DNA of 64,000 nt from Symbiodinium natans (GCA_905221605.1 CAJNDS010001702.1:449934-513933); one strand, 5' to 3'; shown: positions 11,499 through 23,330, counted from the stretch's first letter. Made by a program: numbers and translations. The notes: generated from the sequence alone by a model not told the origin.

Positions 11499-11758
11499 CT
11501 AAACCCTAAACCCTTAACCCTAAACCCTAAACCCTAAACCCTAAACCCTAAACCCTAAACCCTAAACCCCAATTCGTAGGGACCTCCAGGTTCACACCGG
11601 TGGAGAAATACGACCTGTCCAGCGAGGGGATTTGAGAAGAGTTCGGCCTGAAAGCCCCTGAAAATCGAAGTTTTGCGGTGTGGGGTTTAGGGTTTAGGGT
11701 TTAGGGTTTGGGGTTTGGGGTTCAGGGTTCAGGGTTCAGGGTTCAGGGTTCAGGGTTT
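11499..11758. repeat. Telomere-capped module (CCCTAAA / 120 bp / TTTAGGG)
   Basis: CCCTAAA units at 11499-11570 and TTTAGGG at 11688-11712. The right array ends in six TTCAGGG variant units. Confidence 0.9.
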
Positions 11759-11922
11759 CTGGGGTTGGGGGGCTTAGAATACTGTTGGGGCGTTTGACGC
11801 CCTACACGCGCTCACGCCCTCATGATTTCACAGCGGGTATGGGCTCTTCCTCGCTTACTTGGAGGGCTCCGTCTTTCTCAGTTGCCTCGTGCTCGGCATG
11901 TCTTGGGTCCTTGAACCACAAC

Positions 11923-12213
11923 CTAAACCCTAAACCCTAAACCCTAAATCCTAAACCCTAAACCCTAAACCCTAAACCCTAGTTCGGGATGGTGTATTCC
12001 GTGGCTGTTCTTTTCATGCAATCGGGGTGGCTTATGCCGGCAGCGGCTCATGCGCGAGCTCGCGCTGCGCTGGCTCGCAGTTCTACGTACTTCCGCCACA
12101 GGAGCCCTGCTGCTCTCTGGGTTTAGGGTTTAGGGTTTAGGGTTTAGGGTTTAGGGTTCAGGGTTTAGGGTTCAGGGTTCAGGGTTCAGGGTTCAGGGTT
12201 CAGGGTTCAGGGT
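11923..12213. repeat. Telomere-capped module (CCCTAAA / 135 bp / TTTAGGG)
   Basis: CCCTAAA at 11923-11981 faces TTTAGGG at 12118-12213. The right array again turns into TTCAGGG units at its distal end. Confidence 0.9.
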
Positions 12214-12340
12214 TTCTTGCAACATGGGTGGGTGGGGAGGGGAAACTTTGCAGAGCCGAGTAGCCAACTTGGCCGACATGAGAAGAACAGCAAGTCCCAA
12301 CCCCCAAAAGCCCAAGACCGCCAAAGCCGAACCTCAACAC

Positions 12341-12555
12341 CCCTAAACCCTAAACCCTAAACCCCAAACCCTAAACCCTAAACCCCTCAAGCAGCCTCCG
12401 AGTGTGGCCCTCCTGCTCCGTGAGCCAGAGCGTCGGGGTAGGGTGTCCGCCCTCGGAGAAAGGGAGCATCGGGCCGGTTTAGGGTTTAGGGTTTAGGGTT
12501 TGGGGTTTAGGGTTTAGGGTTTAGGGTTTAGGGTTTAGGGTTTAGGGTTTAGGGT
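12341..12555. repeat. Telomere-capped module (CCCTAAA / 87 bp / TTTAGGG)
   Basis: CCCTAAA at 12341-12390 faces TTTAGGG at 12477-12555 across about 87 bp. Confidence 0.88.
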
Positions 12556-12676
12556 GTCTGGCCCGAAGAGTTCTTGGGCTTGAGGTTTGGGGGGCTCAGG
12601 GTGTGCCAACACGGCATACGCATGCCTAGCACGCTACATCTTTCATTGCTTGGACCTCCCCACGGCAAAACTCACT

Positions 12677-12806
12677 TTTAGGGTTCAGGGTTCAGGGTTT
12701 AGGGTTCAGGGTTTAGGGTTTAGGGTTTAGGGTTTAGGGTTTAGGGTGTAGGGTGTAGGGTTTAGGGTTTAGGGTTTAGGGTTTAGGGTTTAGGGTTTAG
12801 GGTTTA
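12677..12806 (+). repeat. TTTAGGG array
   Basis: About 18 units, including TTCAGGG and GTGTAGGG variants. Confidence 0.9.
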
Positions 12807-13348
12807 TCTCCTGAACCCTGATCGCCGGGTACCCCAAAGCCTAACGCCTTTGCGGAGCCGACTGAATTGTGAAGATATGGTTCTTGTGCACCCCTGAGAA
12901 CAGATGACTTATATTGGGGCGCCGGAATAGTATGAAAAAAACCTAGCGACGTACAATGAGCCTGCGAATTGGTGAGCACCATGAGTCGAATGTTTGCATG
13001 TGATGTAGAAAAAGCCCGCATGAAAAGATCCTTATTAACCGTGCTTCTTCACCAGTAACCAGTCAACTTTAGGTGAAGTGACGCAGTTTTCTTTTACCGA
13101 CTTTTTACTTCTTGGGCATGGAAGAATGCGAAGCACAGGTGAATCGAGAGACTAGAAAAACTGCCCTTGTTTCAATGACGCCTTTTGCGTTCTCTGTAGG
13201 ATTTCGGGTACGACTCATTCAGGTGCACTGTCATCATCAACGTCATCCCAATGCCCAAAACCAGCTCAAGCGCAACCTTGAGAAGAAACCCTAAACTCCC
13301 AGGGCCCCTTGGTCAAGGTTTAGGGCTTACAAGAGTTTCTGGCTTTGG
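12807..13348. other. Unique spacer, no gene recognised
   Basis: About 540 bp of repeat-poor sequence. Short ORFs on both strands (12797-13021 minus, 13112-13294 plus) show no domain. Confidence 0.4.
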
Positions 13349-13863
13349 GTTTAGGGTTTGGGGTTTGGGGTTTGAGGTTTAGGGTTTAGGGTTTAGGGTT
13401 TAGGGTTTAGGGCTTAGGGCTTAGGTTTAGGGTTTAGGGTTTAGGGTTTCGGGTTTAGGCTTTAGCTTTAGGGTTTAGGGTTTGGGTTTAGGGTTTAGGA
13501 TTAGGGTCTAGGGTTTAGGGTTTAGGGTTTAGGGTTTAGGGTTTAGGGTTTAGGGTTTAGGGTTTAGGGTTTAGGGTTTAGGGTTTAGGGTTTAGGGTTT
13601 AGGGTTTAGGGTTTAGGGTTTAGGGTTTAGGGTTTAGGGTTTAGGGTTTAGGTTAGGGTTTAGGGTTTAGGGTTTAGGGTTTAGGGTTTAGGGTTTAGGG
13701 TTTAGGGTTTAGGGTTTAGGGTTTAGGGTTTAGGGTTTAGGGTTTAGGGTTTAGGGTTTAGGGTTTAGGGTTTAGGGTTTAGGGTTTAGGGTTTAGGGTT
13801 TAGGGTTTAGGGTTTAGGGTTTAGGGTTTAGGGTTTAGGGTTTAGGGTTTAGGGTTTAGGGTT
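13349..13863 (+). repeat. Longest interstitial TTTAGGG array (about 515 bp)
   Basis: The first 160 bp are degenerate. From about 13510 to 13862 the array is almost perfect TTTAGGG (about 50 units), with one 4-base slip near 13650. Its length and purity are the closest thing in the window to a real telomere tract. Unique sequence continues on both sides, so it is internal. Confidence 0.95.
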
Positions 13864-14228
13864 CAGCATCTCAAGTCCAAGCATTCACTAGTCAAGCAGC
13901 TTGTCAAGCGTTGGAAAAAAAACCACCCACCCAAGAAACCCATAACATTGAGAAAATATAAAGTTCACTCAATACTTTCCCGGTAGGCTTCAAGCTCAAA
14001 GTCCAATTGGTCCAAGACCCGAAATCAAAGGCCCACAATAGACCCCCCCAAATCCTAAACCCTATGCCCCAAACCCCAAGAGTTCTAAACCTTGTGTCCC
14101 AAATCCCATGCCCCAAATCCTACAGCCCTAAACCCTATGCCCCAAACCCTAAGAGCCCTCAACCCTATGCCCCAAATGCCATTGGGGGGGAAAAAGGAAA
14201 AAACACTTAACGACGAAGGGTGTCCCCC

Positions 14229-14713
14229 CCCAGGTGGAACAAAAACCATTTGCCGACGAAGGGGGTCAGGGTTGGAAAAAAACCATTTGCCCACGAAGGG
14301 GGTCAGGGTTTAGGGCCCCCCCGGGTGGAAAAAAAACCATTTGCCGACCAAGGGGGTCAGGGTTTAGGGCCCCCCCATTGGAAAAAAACCATTTGCCGAC
14401 GAAGGGGGTCAGGGTTTAGGGCCCCCCCGGGTGGAACAAAAACCATTTGCCGACGAAGGGGGTCAGGGTTTAGGGCCCCCCCATTGGAAAAAAACCATTT
14501 GCCGACGAAGGGGGTCAGGGTTTAGGGCCCCCCCGGGTGGAACAAAAACCATTTGCCGACGAAGGGGGTCAGGGTTTAGGGCCCCCCCATTGGAAAAAAA
14601 CCATTTGCCGACGAAGGGGGTCAGGGTTTAGGGCCCCCCCGGGTGGAAAAAAAAACATTTGCCGACGAAGGGGGTCAGGGTTTAGGGCCCAGAAAAAACC
14701 ACATGCCGACGAA
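14229..14713. repeat. 52 bp satellite with alternating unit types
   Basis: About ten tandem units share the core CCATTTGCCGACGAAGGGGG followed by TCAGGGTTTAGGG and a C7 run. Two unit types alternate: one has GGGTGGAACAAAAA before the core and the other has ATTGGAAAAAAA. This gives a higher-order period of about 106 bp. Each unit contains one embedded GGGTTTAGGG. Confidence 0.92.
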
Positions 14714-14917
14714 GCCCATTAGGGTTTAAATATACACAGTAAGAGAGGGTTTGGGGTTTAGGATTTAGGGGTTCAGGGTTTAGGGTTTAAGGTTTAGGGC
14801 TAGGCGGAACGCTCAGCTTAAGTCGCGCCTCCTGGGATGTGTCGGTCGAAGTGGCTCGCGAAGGAAGGGTGTGGTCAGTGGCCAGAAAGTCCTTCCCAGA
14901 AGAGCCCACTCCCCTTT

Positions 14918-15023
14918 AGGGTTTAGGGTTTAGGGTTTAGGGTTTAGGGTTTAAGGTTTAGGATTTAGGGTTTAGGGTTTAGGGTTTAGGGTTTAGGGTT
15001 TAGGGTTTAGGGTTTAGGGTTTA
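14918..15023 (+). repeat. TTTAGGG array
   Basis: About 15 units with a single AAGG/GATT variant patch. Confidence 0.9.
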
Positions 15024-15168
15024 CCTATTCAAGTAGAATGGTCTTTTGATTACTTTATGGGGGGTTTTTGTTTGGGAGTACAAGGGCGATGGTGTTGGTA
15101 ATCATACAGGCTCCTGTGTTGCCCTCGGCCTTGCGAAAGTTATACAGGCGTCCTGAATCCGAATTCCC

Positions 15169-15232
15169 CTAAACCCTAAACCCTAAACCCTAAACCCTAA
15201 ACCCTAAACCCTAAACCCTAAACCCTAAACCC
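15169..15232 (-). repeat. CCCTAAA array
   Basis: Nine perfect units. Further CCCTAAA runs follow at 15372-15426 and 15512-15568. Confidence 0.9.
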
Positions 15233-15259
15233 TGAGTATGAGTGACTCTCAACCCTAAT

Positions 15260-15364
15260 CCCCTGACCCTAAGGCATATTCCTGAATCAAGGGGTATCGG
15301 GCAGCGACTCTAGACTCTGCTCCCCTGACCCTGTTGGCATGTTCCTGAACAAAGGGGTATCGGG
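15260..15364. repeat. Direct repeat of about 43 bp, two copies
   Basis: Copies at 15260-15302 and 15322-15364 share CCCCTGACCCT, GGCAT, TTCCTGAA and AAGGGGTATCGGGC. They sit between two CCCTAAA arrays. Confidence 0.75.
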
Positions 15365-15371
15365 CTCTGGG

Positions 15372-15568
15372 TCCCTAAACCCTAAACCCTAAACCCTAAA
15401 CCCTAAACCCTAAACCCTAAACCCTAACATCTAAATATGAAGATGTAACTGAAGGGCTCCGAATCGGTTCCCGACAAGGATCACTTCAGGGCACCTGTGG
15501 GGATACGACCCTAAACCCTAGACCCTAAACCCTAAACCCTAAACCCTAAACCCTAAACCCTAAACCCC
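15372..15568 (-). repeat. Two CCCTAAA arrays
   Basis: Runs at 15372-15426 and 15512-15568. A degenerate TTTAGGG array at about 15710-15785 faces them. Confidence 0.88.
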
Positions 15569-15789
15569 AAGACATGAACACCCTGGTCCTGAAAGTTCGT
15601 GGAGTCCCAACCACCCGACTCTGCCAGCAGGCTGCCTTGGCTTCGGGTTTTCGGGTGCGTGGGCCTTAAAGCCCTTCACCTACGCCTCGGGGTTCATCTG
15701 GGTTCAAGGTTTAGGGTTTAGGGCTAGGGTTTAGGGTTTAGGGTTTTGGGTTTTTGGGTTTAGGGCTTCGGGTTTAGGGTTTAGGGAGA

Positions 15790-16204
15790 ACTTCCGAGCA
15801 CTGGGGACCGTTGATCCTTTTCTGTGGGCGTTGGCGGGTCACGGTGTCGGGCTGTGGAGGCGCAACGCTTTGTCTGTGCGAGGCACTCACCCTCAAAACC
15901 CTACACGCTCCCTAAACCCCTAAACCCTAAACCCTGTAAACCCTAAACCCCTGAACCCTTTCTGGGTTGGTAGTCTCTTTAAGTAGGGTTTCTGTTTTGT
16001 AGGGGCATTGTATTCGGGGTTCTTATTAGAGTATCTAGGGGCTTGTTAAGGTATAATGGGAACAGATCAGGAGGCCACCGGCCTTTATAACCCTAAACCC
16101 TATAAGCCTTAAGCCCTGAACCGATAAACCCTGTAAACCCTAAGCCCCTGCAAGACCTAAAGCCTATAAACCCTAAATCTCAGAGCGTTCAAGGTTCGGG
16201 AAAT
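15790..16204. other. Spacer with sparse CCCTAAA motifs
   Basis: I see no gene. Degenerate AAACCCT motifs occur at 15905-15955 and 16085-16180. Confidence 0.45.
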
Positions 16205-16533
16205 AACCCTAAACCCTAAACCCTAAACCCTAAACCCTAAACCCTAAACCCTAAACCCTAAACCCTAAACCTAACCCTAAACCGTCTGGCGGATCAGGTG
16301 GCAGGTCCAAACCTCCCACCCCAATGCCTGCACCCCAAACCCTTCCACCCGCATTGTTGGTTGAGACTTCTGAAGGTTGCGCCGATACCTCAGAGCCCCT
16401 TTTGGGGGGTTTAGGGTTTAGGGTTTAGGGTTTAGGGCTTAGGGTTTAGGGTTTAGGGTTTAGGGTTTAGGGTTTAGGGTTTAGGGTTTAGGGTTTAGGG
16501 TTTAGGGTTTAGGGTTTAGGGTTTAGGGTTTAG
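16205..16533. repeat. Telomere-capped module (CCCTAAA / 125 bp / TTTAGGG)
   Basis: A CCCTAAA array (16205-16282) and a clean TTTAGGG array of about 17 units (16408-16533) flank a unique segment of about 125 bp. Confidence 0.92.
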
Positions 16534-17036
16534 GGGACCCAGGAGCTCGATGATGCTCAGCTACCTTTCGAAAAGTCCCCCTGTTGGGGGTGAGCCGGCT
16601 ATGTGATCAATGCTACCTACAAGGATGCCTAAAAGCCCTCAACCCAGCAACTTCCCTCCAACTACTAGACCCAAGCGTAACCTAGGAATAAACAGGGTGC
16701 CCTTTTTGGTGTTAAAGGGGCTGAGCAGGGAACCTAACCGCACCCAAAAGAAGGCTCTGGGTGCTAGACTACGGCACTATTGAGAACCCCGCTTCCGGTG
16801 TTGAGTCTCAGTTGCTTGGGCTGGGGTCGGGTCCCAGCATGTCCATGTCCTGAAGACATGAATGGGCGTCGCGGTTGATCCAAGTCAGGGTTGAGGGTTT
16901 AGGGGCTTAGGGTTCAGCATCTCGAGGGTTTAGGAACTCTAGGAACTCCAGGAACTCTAGGGTTTAGGGTTTCAGGTCTCCTACAAACCATAGTATATAA
17001 GGAATAGACAATAATGGATAGCCCGTCCCTGCGTTT

Positions 17037-17116
17037 AGGGTGTAGGGTTTAGGGTTTAGGGTTTAGGGTTTAGGGCTTAGGGTTTAGGGTTTAGGGTTTA
17101 GGGTTTAGGGTTTAGG
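17037..17116 (+). repeat. TTTAGGG array
   Basis: About 11 units. Confidence 0.88.
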
Positions 17117-17329
17117 ATTCAAGGCTTAGTGCCGTTTAAGGGCTCGGGGCTTAGGGCTTAGGGGTTTCGAGACATGCAGCACAAGCCCTCAGAGGCGCCA
17201 TCAGGTCCTAGGACCTTCTCAACTCTGACACCAACCCCAACCCAAACAACAACCTCACACCAACTCTAAGCACACCACAGACACCCAAACCCTAAACACA
17301 AAAAAACCGCGAAAAAAAGCACAACCAAC

Positions 17330-17570
17330 ACACACACACACACAGAGACACAAACACGAACACGAACACAAACACAAAGACAAACACAGAAACAAAACAC
17401 AAACAAAAACACCCCAAACACCCCAAACACCCAAAACACCCCAAACACCCCAAACACCCCAAACACCCCGAACTCCCCAAACACCCCAAACACCCCACAC
17501 AACCCCAAACAACCCTTAACAACCCTTAACAACCCTTAACAACCCCTGAAAACCCAAGAAACCCTAAACC
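17330..17570. repeat. A/C-only simple-sequence block
   Basis: (CA)n and CAAACA-type repeats (17330-17403) are followed by a 9 bp CCCCAAACA minisatellite (about 17404-17505), then a 10 bp AACAACCCTT repeat, then CCCTAAA. The strong strand asymmetry (almost no G on the plus strand) keeps several minus-strand frames open without coding. Confidence 0.9.
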
Positions 17571-17667
17571 CTAAACCCTAAATCCTTAAGCGGCACTCCT
17601 GTGGCTTCTTCGGAATTGACATCTTCGACAAAGCTGAAAAGGCCGAAGGTCCTTGCGGCTTAAAATT

Positions 17668-17744
17668 TGGGGTTTAGGGTTTAGGGTTTAGGGTTTAGGG
17701 CTTAGGGTTTAGGGTTTGGGGTTTAGGGTTTAGGGTTTAGGGTG
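17668..17744 (+). repeat. TTTAGGG array
   Basis: About 10 units with a TTTGGGG variant. Confidence 0.88.
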
Positions 17745-18780
17745 CTCTAGGCAACTTTGGGAGGGCTTAGGGTTCAGGGTTTTGGGTTTTTGGGGCTTGG
17801 TGCCTTTAGAGAATGTACGGTTTGGGGGTTTCTATATCTGGGTCTTCTACGGGCAACTTACGTGGGATTTTGGGGTCTGTAGGTTTTAGGGTGTTTAGGG
17901 GGCTTTAGAAGTTGATGGGTACTCTCAACCGGGGTCACACGTAGGATAACTCCAGGTCTGGAGTGGTCCGGTTGTCGGGGTTTCGGGTGAGTTTAGGGAT
18001 TCGTGGCTCAAGGGTTTGGGCTGCAAGCCCAAGCCCCAGGGCCTAAACCCTGAAATTACGAATGGTTTTGGGGGTTTGGGATCTTGGGTTGCGTGGATTC
18101 AGGGCTTAGAAGATAGCCCTCGAACCCTCAAGCCAAGCCCCCGAATACGCAAAAGCTGGGGTCCTTGGGGGGCCATGGTGCAAACACCCGGGCGTTCGCA
18201 CGACACGACTCCCCTTGAGCCCCTGAAACGGCTGACGGCAGTGAAAGGCTTCGGGGGCTTCAGGGGCTTTAGAGTTGCGGGTTAACATCGGGGCCTTAAT
18301 AATGACAAAAGGGTTTTGGTGGTTACTATTGTATACTAAAGAAGGTACCAGGGCTTAGGGGCACACAAGATTGTCACAAGAGTCTGCTTGCCAGGGGGTC
18401 TAGGGTTCAGAGGGCCACGTGTAGGGTCTCAAGGCTTTGGGCGGGGCTGCTACCTAACAACTCCAAACCACCAACATCTCAATCAGCTCGGGGCCCCTCG
18501 AAGTCGAAGCCCCCCCCACCCTAGAGATCCAGGCTCGGCTTTCTGAGTCCCGGAACTTGTCTTGAGTTTGACAGGGACTACCGGCAGACACCCTTCAGCA
18601 AAAGCCCCTTCACAACCCAACTCTGCTCAGGATCCCCATGACGTGACGAAGAGGATCAGGCGCAGAGAGGTGGTGGAAGGTACTACAGGAGCTTTACCTG
18701 AACTATCCCCCTATGATCCTTGCTTCATCAAGTATACGAACACTACGCTCCCCCAAAGAAACGGGTCCCCATGAAACGTA
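17745..18780. other. Unique spacer, no gene recognised
   Basis: About 1 kb, mostly unique, with isolated GGGTTTAGGG fragments. Short ORFs at 18016-18285 and 18562-18774 show no recognisable domain. Confidence 0.4.
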
Positions 18781-19803
18781 GGCCCCTCTATTACCCTAAA
18801 CCCTAAACCCTAAGCCCTCAACCCTAAACCCTAAAGCCTAAACCGCACAGGAGCCCGCAAGGGAGCCGAGTAAAGGTCCTCGTCCTCCTCGCTGCCCCTG
18901 CTGAGCTCACAGTTGCCGAGCTCGAGGATCCCAGCCAGGAGTTGGAAGACCTGACTCGGGGTTTAGGGCTTAGGGCTTAGGGTTTAGAGTTTAGGGTTTA
19001 GGGTTTAGGGGTGTAGGGGTGTAGGGGTTTAGGGTTTGGGGTGTAGGGTTTGGGGCTTCGGGTTTAGGGTTCGCTCTTATCGCGCCAAGGGGTTTCCCAG
19101 GATTTGGACCTCCAAGGGGTTTCAGGAATTCGCAAGGCCCCCTCTAAGGGGCGAAAACCCGGAACATCTCCAAACACCCTAAACCATCAAAACATCACAA
19201 CGCATCTAAACCCCAAAGCCCTAAGCCCTGAACCCTAAGCCCTGAACCCTGAACCCTAAACCCTAAACCCTCAGCCTCCCCCAACACCATGCCGGGCGCC
19301 TCGAATTGCGCATCCCCATCGAAGCCGAGAGAGAGAAAGGCACTGCCTGCGGGACGTGACGGCTTTAGGGGTTGATTTGGGTCTAAGGTTTAGGGTTTAG
19401 AGTTTTGGGTTTTGCGTTTTGGGTTTCGGGGTTTAGGGTTTAGGGTTGGCTTACCGCTTAGGGTTCAGGGTCTCAAGTGCACAAAACAAGCTTGAGGGGT
19501 CTAAGGTTTGAGGTTTAAGGACGGGGAGGGCGCCTGAGTGCCCGTAAGTTATCAGAGATGAACATCGAGAGCATCAAAAGAGGGGCCAGATGAAGATCTG
19601 GCGTTGTTCCAGTCTTCTTGGTGATTTGGGCTTGGGGCTTCGGCAGTCTCCCTAAATCCTACTGAACCCTAAACCCTAAACCCTAAACTCCTATTATCGA
19701 GCCTTCTGTCCGAAGTATTCCTTAGGCTTCCGGGCTCCGGCTTGCTGTCCGGAATCCGGAGACATGGTTCCCTTACAAGCACGACCCCCCCACGGCGCTT
19801 AAC
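18781..19803. other. Spacer with short telomere-like runs in both orientations
   Basis: CCCTAAA at 18790-18845 and 19245-19270. TTTAGGG at 18957-19070 and 19385-19445. I see no gene. Confidence 0.45.
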
Positions 19804-19870
19804 GTTTAGGGTTTAGGGTTTAGGGTTTAGGGTTTAGGGTTTAGGGTTTAGGGTTTAGGGTTTATAGGGT
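19804..19870 (+). repeat. TTTAGGG array
   Basis: About 9 units. Confidence 0.88.
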
Positions 19871-20867
19871 TTAGGATTGAGGGTTGCACTCCAGGTGCAG
19901 CTGCGTGGCGAAGCTCCCGAAAGTCTCCGACGTCGTCGATTGCAGCTGCGGACGGCTGGCTCTGCTGCAAGTAGCCTCACCCTAAAACCCTAAACCCTAA
20001 TCCCTAAACTCGAGGGTTTAGGGTTTAGGGCTTAGGGCTTAGGGTTCAGGGTTTAGGGTTTAGGGTTTAAAGGTTTAGGATTTAGGGTTTAGGGACCCTA
20101 AACCCTAAACCCTAGGGTTTCGCGTGAGGGGTAGAACCTGAGGGGGACGAGTCTTGATCCTTTGAGGTATCGGATCGAGGGCGAAACCACCCTAAGCCAT
20201 CCACGGGCCCCTGAGACCATCTATACTCCCCTTAGAAGTTTAGCAAAAACAATATGGAATATCCTCTTGGGTTTTATATAAACAAAAAACACAAACAAAC
20301 ACAAAAAACAAGGGGGACATAGCCATGACTTGCTCTGGTGCTTCTCAGGATGGGGCTTCGGGTGTTTTTGTACTGGGCGAAGACGGGCCAGCGCTGAGGA
20401 AGCTTCGGGCGCTAAACCCTAAACCCCGTAATGCGGGCTCCTCAACACCCTGACCCAAACCCTAACCTTGCACCCTACATCCCCAAAGGAGAACGAACCC
20501 AAAACTTAAAGTTCCTCACGCTAAACCCTCAGTATTCTCTCACAGTCCCCATATAAATATACCATAAGAACTCCAAAACCCTGTTCTAATCCTTAAGGCC
20601 CTGCGAAACAAATTAAGCTCCCCAGAGACTCCAATGCCCCTTCAACAAGGAAGATGCGTTTAAGGAATAATCTAAACCCTAGACCCTAAACCCGAAACCC
20701 TAAACCCTAAACCCTAGACCCTAGGCCCTAGACCCTAATTAAGGGGTATTGGCTTCTCTGTGTCCACAGCAGCAAGCCCAAGAAAACTTCAAGCGCCGAG
20801 CGAGCGACGGTAGCTCTCTGCCCCACGGAGAGACAAGGCTTGGAGCCCCGGATCGCCACGGGCCTAG

Positions 20868-20995
20868 TTTAGGGTTTAGGGTTTAGGGTTGAGGGTTGAG
20901 GGTTTAGGGTTTAGGGTTTAGGGTTTAGGGTTTAGGGTTTAGGGTTTAGGGTTTAGGGTTTAGGGTTTAGGGTTTAGGGTTTAGGGTTTAGGGCT
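20868..20995 (+). repeat. TTTAGGG array
   Basis: About 18 units. It follows a degenerate CCCTAAA/CCCTAGA stretch at 20670-20740. Confidence 0.9.
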
Positions 20996-21109
20996 AGACC
21001 AGCTTTAGGACTTGGGGATTGGGGCTTTGGGGGCGTTTGGGTTTAGGGTTTGGGGCTTTGGGTTTAGGGTTGGGGGTTGGGTTTAGGGTTTTGGGGTGTT
21101 GAGGTGTTG

Positions 21110-21720
21110 AGGTGTTGGTTGTTACGGCCCGGGATCAAAAAGTGAGAATTTACCGTGATAATAGTGACCCCCCCCTGTTGGTAAGGGTACAAGGAAGGTT
21201 GTGCCAAAACAGGGTTTCAAGTTGAAAGGTTTACGGTTCCCATGCCAGGTTGATGGGCAGTAGCGCTGGCTTCGGGAGGACGATGTCCAGAAAAATCGCA
21301 GATGTGTTCGCGGAGGAAGGCTCTTCGCCCTTCGCCCTGGAATTCATTTGAACTGGGATTGTTAGTCTTGATGTCCGGTGAATAGTTCCTCGGATACATA
21401 AAAGGTCCAGATGCCCCTAACAAAAGCCTGAAATTGATTGTCCAATGCGATCGTGGACCCGAAACTGTCCATGAGAAAGGCCCTTCTGCCCAGACTTCTC
21501 CCGGCTGCTGACACCTCATTTCACACAAATTTGTGCTCGGATGCCTCGGCCAAGAAGGGGCACCGCGAAATCCCGATGTCCCGCCCCTTCCTATTTTGGC
21601 AGGCCTACTTTGGCAGGTGCACCCTAGAACTGGGACCCAAAAGGGTACCCTCGTTTGTCTGGACCAAACGGCCGGGCTCTAGACCGTTGTTCCCAAACCC
21701 TAGATTCCCCTAGATGGCCT
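21110..21720. other. Unique spacer with overlapping open frames on both strands
   Basis: About 600 bp free of telomere repeats. Open frames overlap at 21217-21528 (minus) and 21438-21713 (plus). I recognise neither product. It could be an exon of an unrecognised gene or non-coding. Confidence 0.3.
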
Positions 21721-22328
21721 CCAACAGTTGGTAGAAGATGTGGAACCCGCGCTCACCAGGCGCCTGACCGCCTGAAGAGACGGGCGTCGGGGGAGGTGGT
21801 GGTTTTGCAGGCTTTGGAGGGCTGGAGGCTTTGGAGGGCTTTGGAGGGTTTAGGCGTTGTTTTGCGTTTGCGGTAGGGCTTTTTGGTTCAGGGTTAGTGC
21901 TTCGAGGTTTGGGGCTTAGGGTTCAAGGTTTGGGGTCTTACAGTTTTGGGTTTCCTGGCATCCGGGCCACCAACACCCAACCCCAAGCCTTACGCCCTGA
22001 AAGGCCCGAAAGCCCTGAAACCCGAACCGTGTAAGCCGAAGAAGCCTGAACCCTTCTGGGGTCGGTACAAACACGGGTGACCTCGAGAAGGTAGCCTGTG
22101 CCAGCGGCAGTATGCAAGGCAGCGTCTGGGGCGTGGCGCCAAAGCTCCAAGAGGCCCCCCTAAACCCTAAACCCTCAAGACTAAAGCCTAAACCCTAAGG
22201 ACTATAGGGCTTCGACTTTGGTTTCGGGTAATTTTTCGCTCGCCTCTTCAGGCATGTGTTGGGGGGAGCTGCCGATAGGGCACAACAAGCCACGGGACTT
22301 GGGTCCTTGTTTTTCTTTCTCTTGTTTT

Positions 22329-22386
22329 TTTTGTCGGGGGAGGGAGGGGGGAGGGGGAGGGGGGGGGGGAGGGGGAGGGGGGGAGG
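22329..22386 (+). repeat. G-rich (GGGGGA)n tract
   Basis: About 50 bases of almost only G and A on the plus strand, with several G runs of 5 or more. It is a strong G-quadruplex candidate. Confidence 0.8.
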
Positions 22387-22659
22387 TTCAACTCAGCTTC
22401 GGAAGCTCCGGAAGATCTTCGAACCCGTCGCACAGGTGTGGGAGGCGCAGAAGGGCTTTGGAGCTTATAAGATCTCGTGTTGATAGTAGGTTCAGGGTGT
22501 TGAACTACGGTGTTTTTATTTAATACCGAGCTTGAAGAGGTTTAGGGCATGGCTTGCCTTGGAGGCCCTCTCAGGCCAGCAGGGGTTGGCTGACAGGGTC
22601 TCATGGGGCGGGTGTGGAGTCGGATGGCTTGGGGCTTGGGATTTGTGGCTTATTCTCAA

Positions 22660-22840
22660 GGTCTTCTAGGGTTTTAGGGTCACTTTGGGGGGTTTTGTTT
22701 TTAGAATTTTAGCGTTTTAGGGTTTTAGGGATTTAGGGTTTTAGGGTTCGGTTTTGGGGTTTTGGGGCTTTAGGATTTTAGGGTTTTAGGGCTTTAGGGC
22801 TTTGGGGCTTTAGGGTGTTTGAGGCGGGGGGGGGGGGTCC
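22660..22840 (+). repeat. TTTTAGGG-type degenerate array and poly-G
   Basis: Repeated GTTTTAGGG / GCTTTAGGG motifs end in a run of about 11 G at 22826-22838. Confidence 0.7.
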
Positions 22841-23052
22841 GATTGCGGCAGCCAAGGCGCTCGTGATTCGACACCCTCTCATGGTCAGCGCCTGGCTGCT
22901 TACAGCCCTAAACCCCGAACCCCAAACCCTCAACCCACAAAAGGTTACAGCCAACAACCGGTATGGCTGCCCTTCTGTGGGGTACGTAGAGTTTTTCAGA
23001 GTTTCCTCAACCCTTTATGACTCGAAGGAGGAAAGCCGTTTGGGTCGTGGGT

Positions 23053-23330
23053 TACCCTAAACCCTAAACCCTAAACTCTAAACCCTAAACCCCAAACCCT
23101 AAGACCCTAAACCCTAAAGATTAGCCTTCAGGGCCCACGGGTTTCTGTAGGGAAACCCCGTCTTTGCAGTTTGTGGATGCCCGGTCAGAAGAGGGGGGCG
23201 TAGGTGCATGTCCACCCCGGGTTTAGGGTTTAGGGTTTAGGGTTTAGGGTTTAGGGTTTAGGGTTTAGGGTTTAGGGTTTAGGGTTTAGGGTTTAGGGTT
23301 TAGGGTTTAGGGTTTACGGTTTAGGGTTTA
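23053..23330. repeat. Telomere-capped module (CCCTAAA / 100 bp / TTTAGGG)
   Basis: CCCTAAA at 23053-23120 faces TTTAGGG at 23219-23330 (about 16 units). Confidence 0.88.

Noticed and set aside
13349-13863. A true chromosome end
   Set aside because: Unique sequence continues on both sides, so the array is interstitial as given. A misassembly joining a real telomere cannot be excluded.
14220-14722. Several overlapping ORFs and a CRISPR-like look
   Set aside because: The frames arise from a tandem 52 bp satellite. There are no variable spacers between constant repeats and no cas genes, and the setting is eukaryotic.
17255-17532. Minus-strand ORFs of about 80 residues
   Set aside because: They are translations of A/C-only simple repeats.
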